A stretch of DNA of 14,246 bases from Deltaproteobacteria bacterium UBA6601 (GTDB lineage: Bacteria > Myxococcota_A > UBA796 > UBA9615): contig DJIF01000056.1 in NCBI GenBank assembly GCA_002433485.1, positions 1 through 14,246 of the forward strand. The letters run 5' to 3'. Positions 6,941 to 13,208 of the stretch are shown piece after piece. Within the stretch, counting starts at the first letter, position 1; the number at the start of each line of letters is the position of its first letter. The notes under the pieces were generated by a model. That model was not told where the DNA came from. It was given only the letters and a program-made list of their open reading frames with translations, and ran no database searches. The position numbers were made by a program, and so were the translations under genes.

Positions 6941-7801
6941 ATGAGCAAGGAAATCAAGCGCATCACCGTACTCGGGGCAGGCACAATGGGCCACGGTATC
7001 GCCCAGGTTGCAGCGGCATCGGGATACCAGACCGCCCTGTTCGATCTCAGCGAACAAGCACTGGATCGAGGGCTCGCCCAGGTTCAGGCAAATCTTGAAA
7101 AGGGAGTCGCCAAAGGCAAGGTCAGCCAAGAGCAAATGACTGCAGCGCTGAGCCTGCTGGATGGGCACACTGAGCTCGAGCTCGCGGTCGAGGACGCAGA
7201 CCTGGTGATCGAAGCGGTCCCTGAAGTTATGGAACTGAAAAAGCAGCTGGTGGAGCAACTAGGAGTGCTGGCTCCTGAACACGCCATTTTGGCCTCCAAC
7301 ACGAGCTCCCTGAGCCTCAGTGAGATCGCCTCCGCTGCGGCCCGACCGGCTCAGGTCATCGGCATGCACTTCTTCAACCCGGTGCACATTCTGCGGCTGC
7401 TTGAGATCGTTGTAGCTGACCAGAGTTCGCTCGCTACCCTGGAGGCAGTCAAGGGAGTCGGCGAGCGGATGAGTCGAGTGCTGGTTGTGGTCAAAGACTC
7501 GCCGGGCTTCGCCAGCAGCAGGCTGGGCCTATGCCTGGGACTGGAAGCAATTCGCATGGTCGAACAGGGTGTCGCAAGTGCCGAAGATATCGATAAGGCC
7601 ATGGTTCATGGTTACAAGCACCCTATGGGCCCGCTACGCTTGACCGATCTGGTCGGGCTCGACGTGCGGCTGAAGATCGCCGAATACCTGCACAGCGAGC
7701 TGGGCTCAGAGAGCTTCCGGCCCCCGCAGCTGATGCGGGACATGGTTGCTGCTGGGCAGCTGGGCAAGAAAAGCGGCCAGGGTTTCTATACCTGGCAGTA
7801 A
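6941..7801 (+). CDS. 3-hydroxyacyl-CoA dehydrogenase (3-hydroxybutyryl/3-hydroxyadipyl-CoA type)
   Basis: The 286-residue single-function enzyme has the length typical of Hbd/PaaH-like proteins. The N-terminal Rossmann domain has GAGTMGHG (12-19) for NAD(P). The catalytic set is visible as Ser119-Asn120 in ASNTSS, His143 in GMHFFNPV and Glu155 in LLEIVV. The C-terminal dimerisation domain has HPMGPLRLTDLVGLD and ends KSGQGFYTW. The DxPGF motif reads DSPGFASSR, so the usual Asn of the catalytic tetrad is Ser193; I remember this variant in other actinobacterial and myxobacterial homologs. The reaction is NAD-dependent oxidation of an (S)-3-hydroxyacyl-CoA to the 3-oxoacyl-CoA in the cytoplasm. 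GGGAG at 6930-6934 precedes the ATG by six bases. Near a box cluster it could oxidise 3-hydroxyadipyl-CoA, but a general fatty-acid or butyrate role is equally possible, as it is not in the boxCB transcript. Confidence 0.9.
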   Translation: MSKEIKRITVLGAGTMGHGIAQVAAASGYQTALFDLSEQALDRGLAQVQANLEKGVAKGKVSQEQMTAALSLLDGHTELELAVEDADLVIEAVPEVMELKKQLVEQLGVLAPEHAILASNTSSLSLSEIASAAARPAQVIGMHFFNPVHILRLLEIVVADQSSLATLEAVKGVGERMSRVLVVVKDSPGFASSRLGLCLGLEAIRMVEQGVASAEDIDKAMVHGYKHPMGPLRLTDLVGLDVRLKIAEYLHSELGSESFRPPQLMRDMVAAGQLGKKSGQGFYTWQ

Positions 7802-7814
7802 TAGTGACTGTTTA

Positions 7815-7847
7815 GGCCTGCTGGCGCCCAGTCGGACAGCTCAGGCC
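7815..7847. terminator. Possible bidirectional stem-loop between convergent genes
   Basis: GGCCTG (7815-7820) pairs with CAGGCC (7842-7847), and between them CTGG-cgc-CCAG (7821-7831) can form an inner hairpin. It lies between the stops of two convergent genes, where a terminator is expected, and overlaps the end of the minus-strand gene. There is no T-run on either side, so an intrinsic terminator is doubtful. Confidence 0.25.
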
Positions 7848-8653
7848 CGGTCGCGGCGGTGGCGGGGCGGTGGACTATCGTCAACCACGACCCGGACGGT
7901 CTCCAGTTGGTAGTCCACATCGCTACCCATGGAAGCCTCAGTCGTCTGCAGCAGCTTGTAGAGTTGTTCTCGGGTGTCATCAACCACGACCTCTGCGGGC
8001 TCAGCGGGACTCTGATGCTCAAGCAATGGTGGCAAGTCTCGATCATCTTCATCACAGGCAGAGCGGACGATCTCACGAGCCGCAGCCCGGCCGGTATCAC
8101 CACTGCTGGAGCGAGACGAGAAGTCCATCTTCAGTGCCTGGGGCTGGGCCACATCACTGAACTTCCTGCCCAGCGCTTCAGACTCAGCATCCTCCTGAGT
8201 AGCGAGCTGCTCGAGGCGGCCGAGCGCGCCACGAATCTGCCGCACCAGGTGCCGCGCGATGATGTACTGCAGGCCAGTCGCCCAGACATCTCCCCGGCTC
8301 AGGCCGCGCTCCATCACCCGCCGTTCAAGCACCAGCACCTGCACATCGCTGGAAGCGGTGACATCGGCGGTGCGCTTCTGTCCGGGAACCAGGCCAGTCT
8401 GACCCAACAGCTGTCCCGGGGCGAGGCTGGCCAGATAGACCTTGCGGCCATCGCCCAGTTGCTTGCTGACCGAGAGGCTACCGTCCAACAAAAAGAAGCA
8501 GCTTGACCCCTCATCACCATCTCGGCAGAGCCACGAGCCACTGCGATAATTGGTAGGCCGGAGGACCGCTGCCATGCCCCGAAGCTGCTCTTCACTGAGC
8601 GACTCCAGGGCCCGAAAGCCTGAAAGCTCGCGCACGATCTCGTCGGCTTTCAC
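7841..8653 (-). CDS. Cyclic-nucleotide-binding-domain protein with acidic tail
   Basis: The 270-residue product has one CNB (cNMP-binding) domain at about 12-125, with the signature FLLDGSLSVSK (54-64) and a phosphate-binding-cassette-like stretch GQLLGQTGLVPGQKRTADV (80-98). The Glu normally following Gly in the cassette is Gln85, while Arg94-Thr-Ala is kept; affinity for cAMP or cGMP is therefore uncertain. There is no Crp-type helix-turn-helix. Instead there is a helical stretch (to about 170) and a low-complexity acidic tail with two copies of VVVDD (about 222-226 and 255-259) and a basic end, RHRRDRA. It starts with GTG at 8653, whose GTGA overlaps the upstream stop; a G-run four bases before may serve as SD. 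With its partner and boxR it probably forms one transcript. Its function is unknown; a protein-protein signalling role is inferred. Confidence 0.78.
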   Translation of the reverse strand: MKADEIVRELSGFRALESLSEEQLRGMAAVLRPTNYRSGSWLCRDGDEGSSCFFLLDGSLSVSKQLGDGRKVYLASLAPGQLLGQTGLVPGQKRTADVTASSDVQVLVLERRVMERGLSRGDVWATGLQYIIARHLVRQIRGALGRLEQLATQEDAESEALGRKFSDVAQPQALKMDFSSRSSSGDTGRAAAREIVRSACDEDDRDLPPLLEHQSPAEPAEVVVDDTREQLYKLLQTTEASMGSDVDYQLETVRVVVDDSPPPRHRRDRA

Positions 8654-9132
8654 AGCGCCCCCCGAATCCGCCGCCAGAGCGCACGAAAACCACTCTCTTC
8701 AGGCGGCTTGAGGACCTCCTGCTCGACCTGCGCGGTGATGTTGCCCAGACGATCGCACATGACCTCGGTCAGCAGACCCAACATGCGCACTGCAGTCGCG
8801 TCTCCAGCCGCGAGCATCTCCTGAAAGCGACCGCTCTCAAGCTGATAAGCGGTACCACCGCTACTGGCGATCACCGAAGCCGAGCGAGGAGCCGGATCAA
8901 TGAGTGCCATCTCGCCAATGACAGCCCCGGAGCCGACGTTGTCGATCTCAACATTGCCGCGAATAACCCGTGCCGTGCCCTTAGCAAGAAAGAGCATGGT
9001 GCCTGCCTCACCGCCCTCGCTGATCAGTATCTGCCCCGAAGCGAAGGAGAGCGAAGTGCAACATGCAATAAGGGCCTTGCGCTCATCGGCGTTCAAGGAG
9101 TCCAGAAAACTGCCGCGCTTGGCCGTGCTCAT
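8650..9132 (-). CDS. Small cyclic-nucleotide-binding-domain protein
   Basis: The 160-residue protein is almost entirely one CNB domain (about 8-125). It has FLAKGTARVIRGN (48-60) and an intact-looking phosphate-binding cassette in which Gly73-Glu74 and Arg83-Ser84-Ala85 match the residues that contact the cyclic phosphate and ribose in the family. The C-terminal helices end in a basic patch, FRALWRRIRGAL, and no HTH or enzymatic domain follows. The ATG at 9132 is preferred to TTG 9138 because GATAGAG is placed at a normal distance from it. The gene begins 48 bp after the boxR stop on the same strand and overlaps the next CNB gene by four bases, so it likely belongs to the boxR transcript. Whether it binds cAMP, cGMP or no ligand cannot be read from sequence. 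Confidence 0.8.
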   Translation of the reverse strand: MSTAKRGSFLDSLNADERKALIACCTSLSFASGQILISEGGEAGTMLFLAKGTARVIRGNVEIDNVGSGAVIGEMALIDPAPRSASVIASSGGTAYQLESGRFQEMLAAGDATAVRMLGLLTEVMCDRLGNITAQVEQEVLKPPEESGFRALWRRIRGAL

Positions 9133-9180
9133 GGACAAACTCTATCGGGATCTACCCGCCTTAGTCGAGCAGAGTGCTGA

Positions 9181-10002
9181 TCAATCGGTCGCGGCTGGCA
9201 CTTCAACAGGACCACGTCTCTCGATCCCGGTCCAACGATCCGGGCGCGCCATCCAGCCGCGCTCCACCAGTGCCAGTTCAAGGCGATCAAGCACACCGCC
9301 GGGACTGTCCTCAGAGGTGTTGACCTGCAGTTCTGCCTCTCCATAGAGCGGTGACCGAGCCGAGAGAATGGTTCGTAGCTCGGCCATGGCGTTATCTCGA
9401 TCTTCAATAGGTCGATGATCGCCCTGATCCATGACCCGCTGCATGTGATCCTCAGGTGCTGCCCTCAGCCACACCGTCGTGCACTGTCGCAGCAACTGCC
9501 GATAGATCTCGGCATTGGAGACAATGCCGCCCGACAGGGCCACCACTACCGGCTGCCGACCTTCAAGTAACTGCATGAGGCAGTCTCCCTCCAGCCTTCG
9601 GTAGTAAGCCTCACCATGAAGCGCAAAGATCTCGGCCAGACTCAGGCCGGCCTCCTCCTCAACCCTGGCGTCCAACTCCACAAAGTCGAGACCCAGTTGG
9701 GCAGCGAGCAGTGGGCCAATCGTGCTCTTGCCGCTCCCCCGCAGTCCAATCAGAGCGATGGCCCGGGGACGAGGTGCGACCTCCTCAGCGAGCAGGTCGA
9801 CCAAGGCGCAGTCAAGAGCGCCGGCGACCGAGGCGAGGCGGCCGATCGCGATGTTGGCCTGACCTTTCTCCAGCTGCGAATAAAAACGCAGACTAAGCCC
9901 AGCACGTTCCGCCACCTGGCGAGCGGTAAGGCCCAGTTCAGCGCGGGCGGCCCTGACCCTTAATGATAATAATTTTAATAGCTTATGGGTATCCCTATCC
10001 AT
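9181..10002 (-). CDS. boxR: BoxR/BzdR-type regulator: XRE HTH fused to shikimate-kinase-like domain
   Basis: This 273-residue fusion has an XRE-type helix-turn-helix at about 12-66 (LRVRAARAELGLTARQVAE, then LSLRFYSQLEKGQANI) and a shikimate-kinase-like domain from about 80 to 250. The latter has the P-loop G86-L-R-G-S-G-K92-S-T94, ELDARVE (109-115), LSGGIV (156-161) and a lid-like HRPIEDRDN (196-204). In Azoarcus, BzdR and its paralog BoxR have this architecture, bind benzoyl-CoA through the kinase-like domain and repress the benzoate operons; here the linker between domains is short. Divergent placement from boxC supports the assignment. The first codons are remarkably A+T-rich, with four TTA leucines at positions 9, 11, 12 and 14. 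No strong SD precedes the ATG. Autorepression from the shared intergenic region is likely. Confidence 0.9.
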   Translation of the reverse strand: MDRDTHKLLKLLSLRVRAARAELGLTARQVAERAGLSLRFYSQLEKGQANIAIGRLASVAGALDCALVDLLAEEVAPRPRAIALIGLRGSGKSTIGPLLAAQLGLDFVELDARVEEEAGLSLAEIFALHGEAYYRRLEGDCLMQLLEGRQPVVVALSGGIVSNAEIYRQLLRQCTTVWLRAAPEDHMQRVMDQGDHRPIEDRDNAMAELRTILSARSPLYGEAELQVNTSEDSPGGVLDRLELALVERGWMARPDRWTGIERRGPVEVPAATD

Positions 10003-10098
10003 CTTGACTGGAAATATAATGCATAATCGCCAAAAGCTGTAGCAATATTTTGCACTTTTTAGGTTGATCCCAGACCCAGCTCTGCTAGGGTCGGCGCC
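10003..10098. promoter_or_regulatory. A+T-rich divergent boxR/boxC control region
   Basis: The 96 bp between the divergent start codons is far richer in A+T than its surroundings, especially 10010-10062; the richness continues into the first 15 codons of boxR. On the plus strand there is a perfect TATAAT at 10015-10020 (no good -35 seventeen bases upstream) and a second, weaker pair TTGATC 10064-10069 / TAGGGT 10086-10091 with 16-bp spacing. On the minus strand TTGCTA (10045-10040) and CATTAT (10021-10016), 18 bp apart, could drive boxR. By analogy with BzdR/BoxR, whose operators contain TGCA repeats, this is the probable repressor-binding region. boxC has no clear Shine-Dalgarno. Exact start points cannot be decided from sequence. 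Confidence 0.6.
10020..10054. repeat. Candidate BoxR operator: spaced TGCA motifs and GCAA-tatt-TTGC inverted repeat
   Basis: TGCA occurs at 10020-10023 and 10051-10054, a centre distance of 31 bases or about three helical turns, so both sites face the same side of the DNA. The second is attached to an inverted repeat with four-base arms (10042-10045 and 10050-10053). The first overlaps the last base of the TATAAT hexamer. TGCA repeats are described in BzdR operators of Azoarcus; that these are BoxR sites is inference. Confidence 0.4.
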
Positions 10099-11754
10099 AT
10101 GGAACCAGCAAGCTCAGAGAGCCTCAACTCCTTCTCCTTTCAAACGCACCCATCCCGCTACAAGCACCTCAAGCTGAGCGTCGATGGAGCGGTGGCCACC
10201 CTCACCTTCGACATTCAGGAGGAGCAGGGCTTAAAGGAGGGCTACACCCTGAAGCTGAACTCCTACGACCTGGGCGTCGACATCGAGCTGGCCGACGCAG
10301 TTCAGCGCCTTCGCTTCGAGCACCCCGAGGTGGCCGCAGTGGTAGTCACCTCGGCACTGGATGGCATGTTCAGTTCGGGCGCAAACATCTTCATGCTGGG
10401 TAGCAGCACCCACGCCTTCAAGGTGAACTTCTGCAAGTACACCAATGAAACCCGCCTTTACATCGAAGATGCCGCTGAGAACAGCGGTCAGACCTACATC
10501 GCGGCCCTCAATGGAACGGCTTCAGGTGGCGGCTACGAGTTGCCCCTGGCCTGCTCGGACATCTACCTGGTGGACGACCGCCGCTCTGCCGTAGCCCTCC
10601 CTGAAGTTCCCTACCTCGGCGTGCTGCCGGGAACTGGCGGCCTCACTCGGGTGGTCGACAAGCGGATGGTTCGCCGCGATCTGGCCGACATCTTCTCGAC
10701 CCTGGCTGAGGGAATTAAAGGTAAGCGGGCGGTAAAGTGGGGACTGGTCGACGCGGTCTTCCCTTCCTCAGTATTCATGGACAAGGTCTACGAGCGCGCC
10801 TCGGCAGTCGCAGCCGAGGATCATGACAACCGTGACGAGCGCACGGGCATCAAGCTCGGTGAGATAAGGCCGGAGATCGACGACGAAGGCATCCGCTACC
10901 AACATGTCAGCCTGCAGTTTGGCCCCGTTGAGCGGACTGCAACGGTGACGATCACGGTGCCCGAGTCGCTGCCCGCCATCCCCGCCGACCCGACCGAGCT
11001 GGGCGATGATTGGTGGGCACTGAAGGCCTACCGAGAACTCGATGACCTGCTGCTCAGATTGCGCTTCCACTATCCAGAGATCGGTCTGCTGCTCATGCAC
11101 ACCCGTGGTCCGGCAGAGGTCCTGCTGGAGCTGGACGCCCAGTTGGTCGCGCACAGCGAGCACTGGTTCGTGCGCGAGGTGCTGCTGCACATGAAGCGAG
11201 TGCTCAAGCGCCTCGATGTCAGCGCCAAGAGCATATTCGCACTGATGGACGAAGGCTCCTGCTTCAACGGCAGCTTGTTCGAAGTCGCACTGTCCGCTGA
11301 CCGCAGCTACATGCTGGACGAAGAGGGCGTGAGCTTCACCTTGAGCGAACTGAACTTCGGCCGCCTGCCCATGGGCAATGGCCTGACCCGCCTGCAGACG
11401 CGCTTCCTCGCCAAACCCGAGCATGCTGCTGAGCTGGAATCCAACCGAGAGCTGCTGGACGCCGAGGAGGCCGAGGGCCTGGGTCTGGTAACTGCTGCGT
11501 TCGACGACATCGACTGGGAAGATGAGATCCGCTTAGCCGTCGAAGAACGAGCGAGCATGTCCCCCGACGCCCTAACCGGCATGGAGGCAAATCTTCGCTT
11601 CGCCGGTCCCGAGACCCTCGAGACCAAGATCTTCGGCCGCCTCTCTGCCTGGCAGAACTGGATCTTTCAGCGCCCCAACGCAGTCGGTGAAAAGGGCGCT
11701 CTTACCCTGTACGGTCAGCCTGAGAGCGCCGTATTCGATTATCGGAGGACCTGA
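10099..11754 (+). CDS. boxC: 2,3-epoxybenzoyl-CoA dihydrolase (benzoyl-CoA-dihydrodiol lyase) BoxC
   Basis: The 551-residue length agrees with BoxC (about 550). It is a double crotonase-type protein. The N-terminal half has SSGANIFMLG (92-101) and the oxyanion-forming GTASGGGYELPLA (139-151), followed by ALPEVPYLGVLPGTGGLTR (166-184). A diverged second half runs from about 280. BoxC opens the ring of 2,3-epoxybenzoyl-CoA without oxygen, using two waters, to give 3,4-dehydroadipyl-CoA semialdehyde and formate in the cytoplasm. The N-terminus (THPSRYKHLKLSVDG) resembles known BoxC starts, which supports ATG 10099 even though no good SD is visible. It is the first gene of the boxC-boxB-kynA transcript and overlaps boxB by one base (TGATG). 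Control by BoxR from the shared upstream region is likely. Confidence 0.95.
   Translation: MEPASSESLNSFSFQTHPSRYKHLKLSVDGAVATLTFDIQEEQGLKEGYTLKLNSYDLGVDIELADAVQRLRFEHPEVAAVVVTSALDGMFSSGANIFMLGSSTHAFKVNFCKYTNETRLYIEDAAENSGQTYIAALNGTASGGGYELPLACSDIYLVDDRRSAVALPEVPYLGVLPGTGGLTRVVDKRMVRRDLADIFSTLAEGIKGKRAVKWGLVDAVFPSSVFMDKVYERASAVAAEDHDNRDERTGIKLGEIRPEIDDEGIRYQHVSLQFGPVERTATVTITVPESLPAIPADPTELGDDWWALKAYRELDDLLLRLRFHYPEIGLLLMHTRGPAEVLLELDAQLVAHSEHWFVREVLLHMKRVLKRLDVSAKSIFALMDEGSCFNGSLFEVALSADRSYMLDEEGVSFTLSELNFGRLPMGNGLTRLQTRFLAKPEHAAELESNRELLDAEEAEGLGLVTAAFDDIDWEDEIRLAVEERASMSPDALTGMEANLRFAGPETLETKIFGRLSAWQNWIFQRPNAVGEKGALTLYGQPESAVFDYRRT
11744..11748 (+). promoter_or_regulatory. Strong ribosome binding site GGAGG for boxB inside boxC
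   Basis: GGAGG lies five bases before the boxB ATG at 11754 and within the last codons of boxC. It is the best SD in the window. Together with the TGATG overlap it implies coupled but strong translation of the oxygenase. Confidence 0.7.
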
Positions 11755-13187
11755 TGGGCAACGTTGCACTCGACGAGAAGATCCCCAACAACGTCAACCT
11801 CTCGGGCGACCGCAAGCTACAAAAGGCCCTGGAGTCCTGGCAGCCGAACTTCATCGACTGGTGGATGGACATGGGTCCCGAGGGCTTCCAGCAAGACCAG
11901 ATCTATCTACGCACGGCGGTCTCTGTAGAACGTGGCGGATGGGCCCACTTCGACTATGTCAAGATGCCCGACTATCGCTGGGGCATCTTCCTGGCCCCGG
12001 CCGAACAAGACCGAACCATCCACTTTGGCGATGAGATCGGACGCCCGGTGTGGGACAAAGTTCCCGGGGACGCACGTAAAGAGCTGCGCCGGATCATCGT
12101 CACTCAGGGCGACACGGAGCCCGCTTCTGTAGAGCAACAACGCCTTTTGGGCAATTGTGCGCCCAGCCTCTACGACCTGCGCAACCTGTTCCAGGTAAAC
12201 GTAGAAGAAGGACGCCACCTATGGGCTATGGTCTACCTGCTGCACAGCTTCTTTGGCCGCGACGGTAGGGAAGAAGCGGAAGACATGTTGGTCCGACGCT
12301 CCGGCAACGTCGATTCCCCCCGCATCCTGGGTGCCTTCAACAAGCCCATTGACGACTGGCTGGCATTCTTCTGCTTCACGATGTTTACCGACCGGGACGG
12401 CAAATATCAGCTCGCGGCGCTTGCCGAGAGCGGCTTCGACGCCCTGGCCCGCACCACCCAGTTCATGCTGACTGAAGAGGCCCATCACCTATTCGTCGGC
12501 GAGACCGGTCTACGCCGCGTGGTGCAGCGCAGCTGTGAGCTGATGAACGAGCACGGCGGTGAAGTGCGAGAGCACGGCGGGATCCCACTCGACATCCTGC
12601 AGAAGTACATCAATGAGTGGTACAGCGCCTCCCTGGACCTGTTCGGTGCCGAAGACAGCTCCAATGCGGCGAGCTACTTCGCCCGCGGCTTGAAGGGACG
12701 CTTCAAAGAGAACAGCAAGCGCTATGACGACCACCTGGCACTGGAAGGCAGCTACAGCGTAGAGCGCCTTGAGAACGGTCGCATTGTCAGCAATGAGATC
12801 CCCCTTCGCCGAGCCATGAACCTGGTCCTACGCGATGCCTACGTCGAAGACTGCGAGCGGGCGCTGTTAAGGTGGAACCGAATCCTTGAGAATCATAACG
12901 TAGACTTCCAGTTGAGCCTGCCAAGCGACCGCTTTAATCGACACCAGGGCCTGTTCGCCGGCCAGCCCTTTAACTGCCAGGGCGAGCTGCTCAGCCAGGA
13001 GGCCTACGACGCCATCCGCGACCAGCTGCTGCCCACCGAAGCGGACCTTAACTACGTACGTTCCTGCATGGTTCGAGTCACAGAGCCCGGTAAGTTCGCC
13101 AACTGGATCGCCCCCCCTCGTAAGGGCATCAACAACCAGCCCCTCGACTTCTTCTACGCTAAGTTCGACGAGCACGTTCGCGCCTGA
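11754..13187 (+). CDS. boxB: Benzoyl-CoA 2,3-epoxidase, diiron oxygenase subunit BoxB
   Basis: The 477-residue protein matches BoxB in length and along its sequence. Two carboxylate-bridged diiron motifs are visible: E152-G-R-H155 and E242-A-H-H245. With Glu122 and Asp213 they lie two residues after the iron ligands I remember for Azoarcus BoxB, so the whole site appears intact. BoxB uses O2 and electrons delivered by the flavin/iron-sulfur reductase BoxA to convert benzoyl-CoA to its 2,3-epoxide, which BoxC then opens. boxA is not between boxB and kynA and must lie elsewhere, or be replaced by another reductase. The start is ATG 11754, with GGAGG five bases upstream. The kynA ATG is 21 bp after the stop. 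Confidence 0.96.
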   Translation: MGNVALDEKIPNNVNLSGDRKLQKALESWQPNFIDWWMDMGPEGFQQDQIYLRTAVSVERGGWAHFDYVKMPDYRWGIFLAPAEQDRTIHFGDEIGRPVWDKVPGDARKELRRIIVTQGDTEPASVEQQRLLGNCAPSLYDLRNLFQVNVEEGRHLWAMVYLLHSFFGRDGREEAEDMLVRRSGNVDSPRILGAFNKPIDDWLAFFCFTMFTDRDGKYQLAALAESGFDALARTTQFMLTEEAHHLFVGETGLRRVVQRSCELMNEHGGEVREHGGIPLDILQKYINEWYSASLDLFGAEDSSNAASYFARGLKGRFKENSKRYDDHLALEGSYSVERLENGRIVSNEIPLRRAMNLVLRDAYVEDCERALLRWNRILENHNVDFQLSLPSDRFNRHQGLFAGQPFNCQGELLSQEAYDAIRDQLLPTEADLNYVRSCMVRVTEPGKFANWIAPPRKGINNQPLDFFYAKFDEHVRA

Positions 13188-13208
13188 GCGGCGCAGCACG
13201 GAGCCCCG

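Noticed and set aside
9181..10002. Possibility that the boxR product is a housekeeping shikimate kinase (aroK)
   Set aside because: The N-terminal XRE HTH, the position divergent from boxC and the known BoxR/BzdR architecture make a regulator much more likely; remaining kinase activity cannot be excluded.
10768..11424. Minus-strand open frame of 218 codons inside boxC
   Set aside because: It is the antisense shadow of a clear BoxC coding region, Gln/His/Ala-rich and without motifs.
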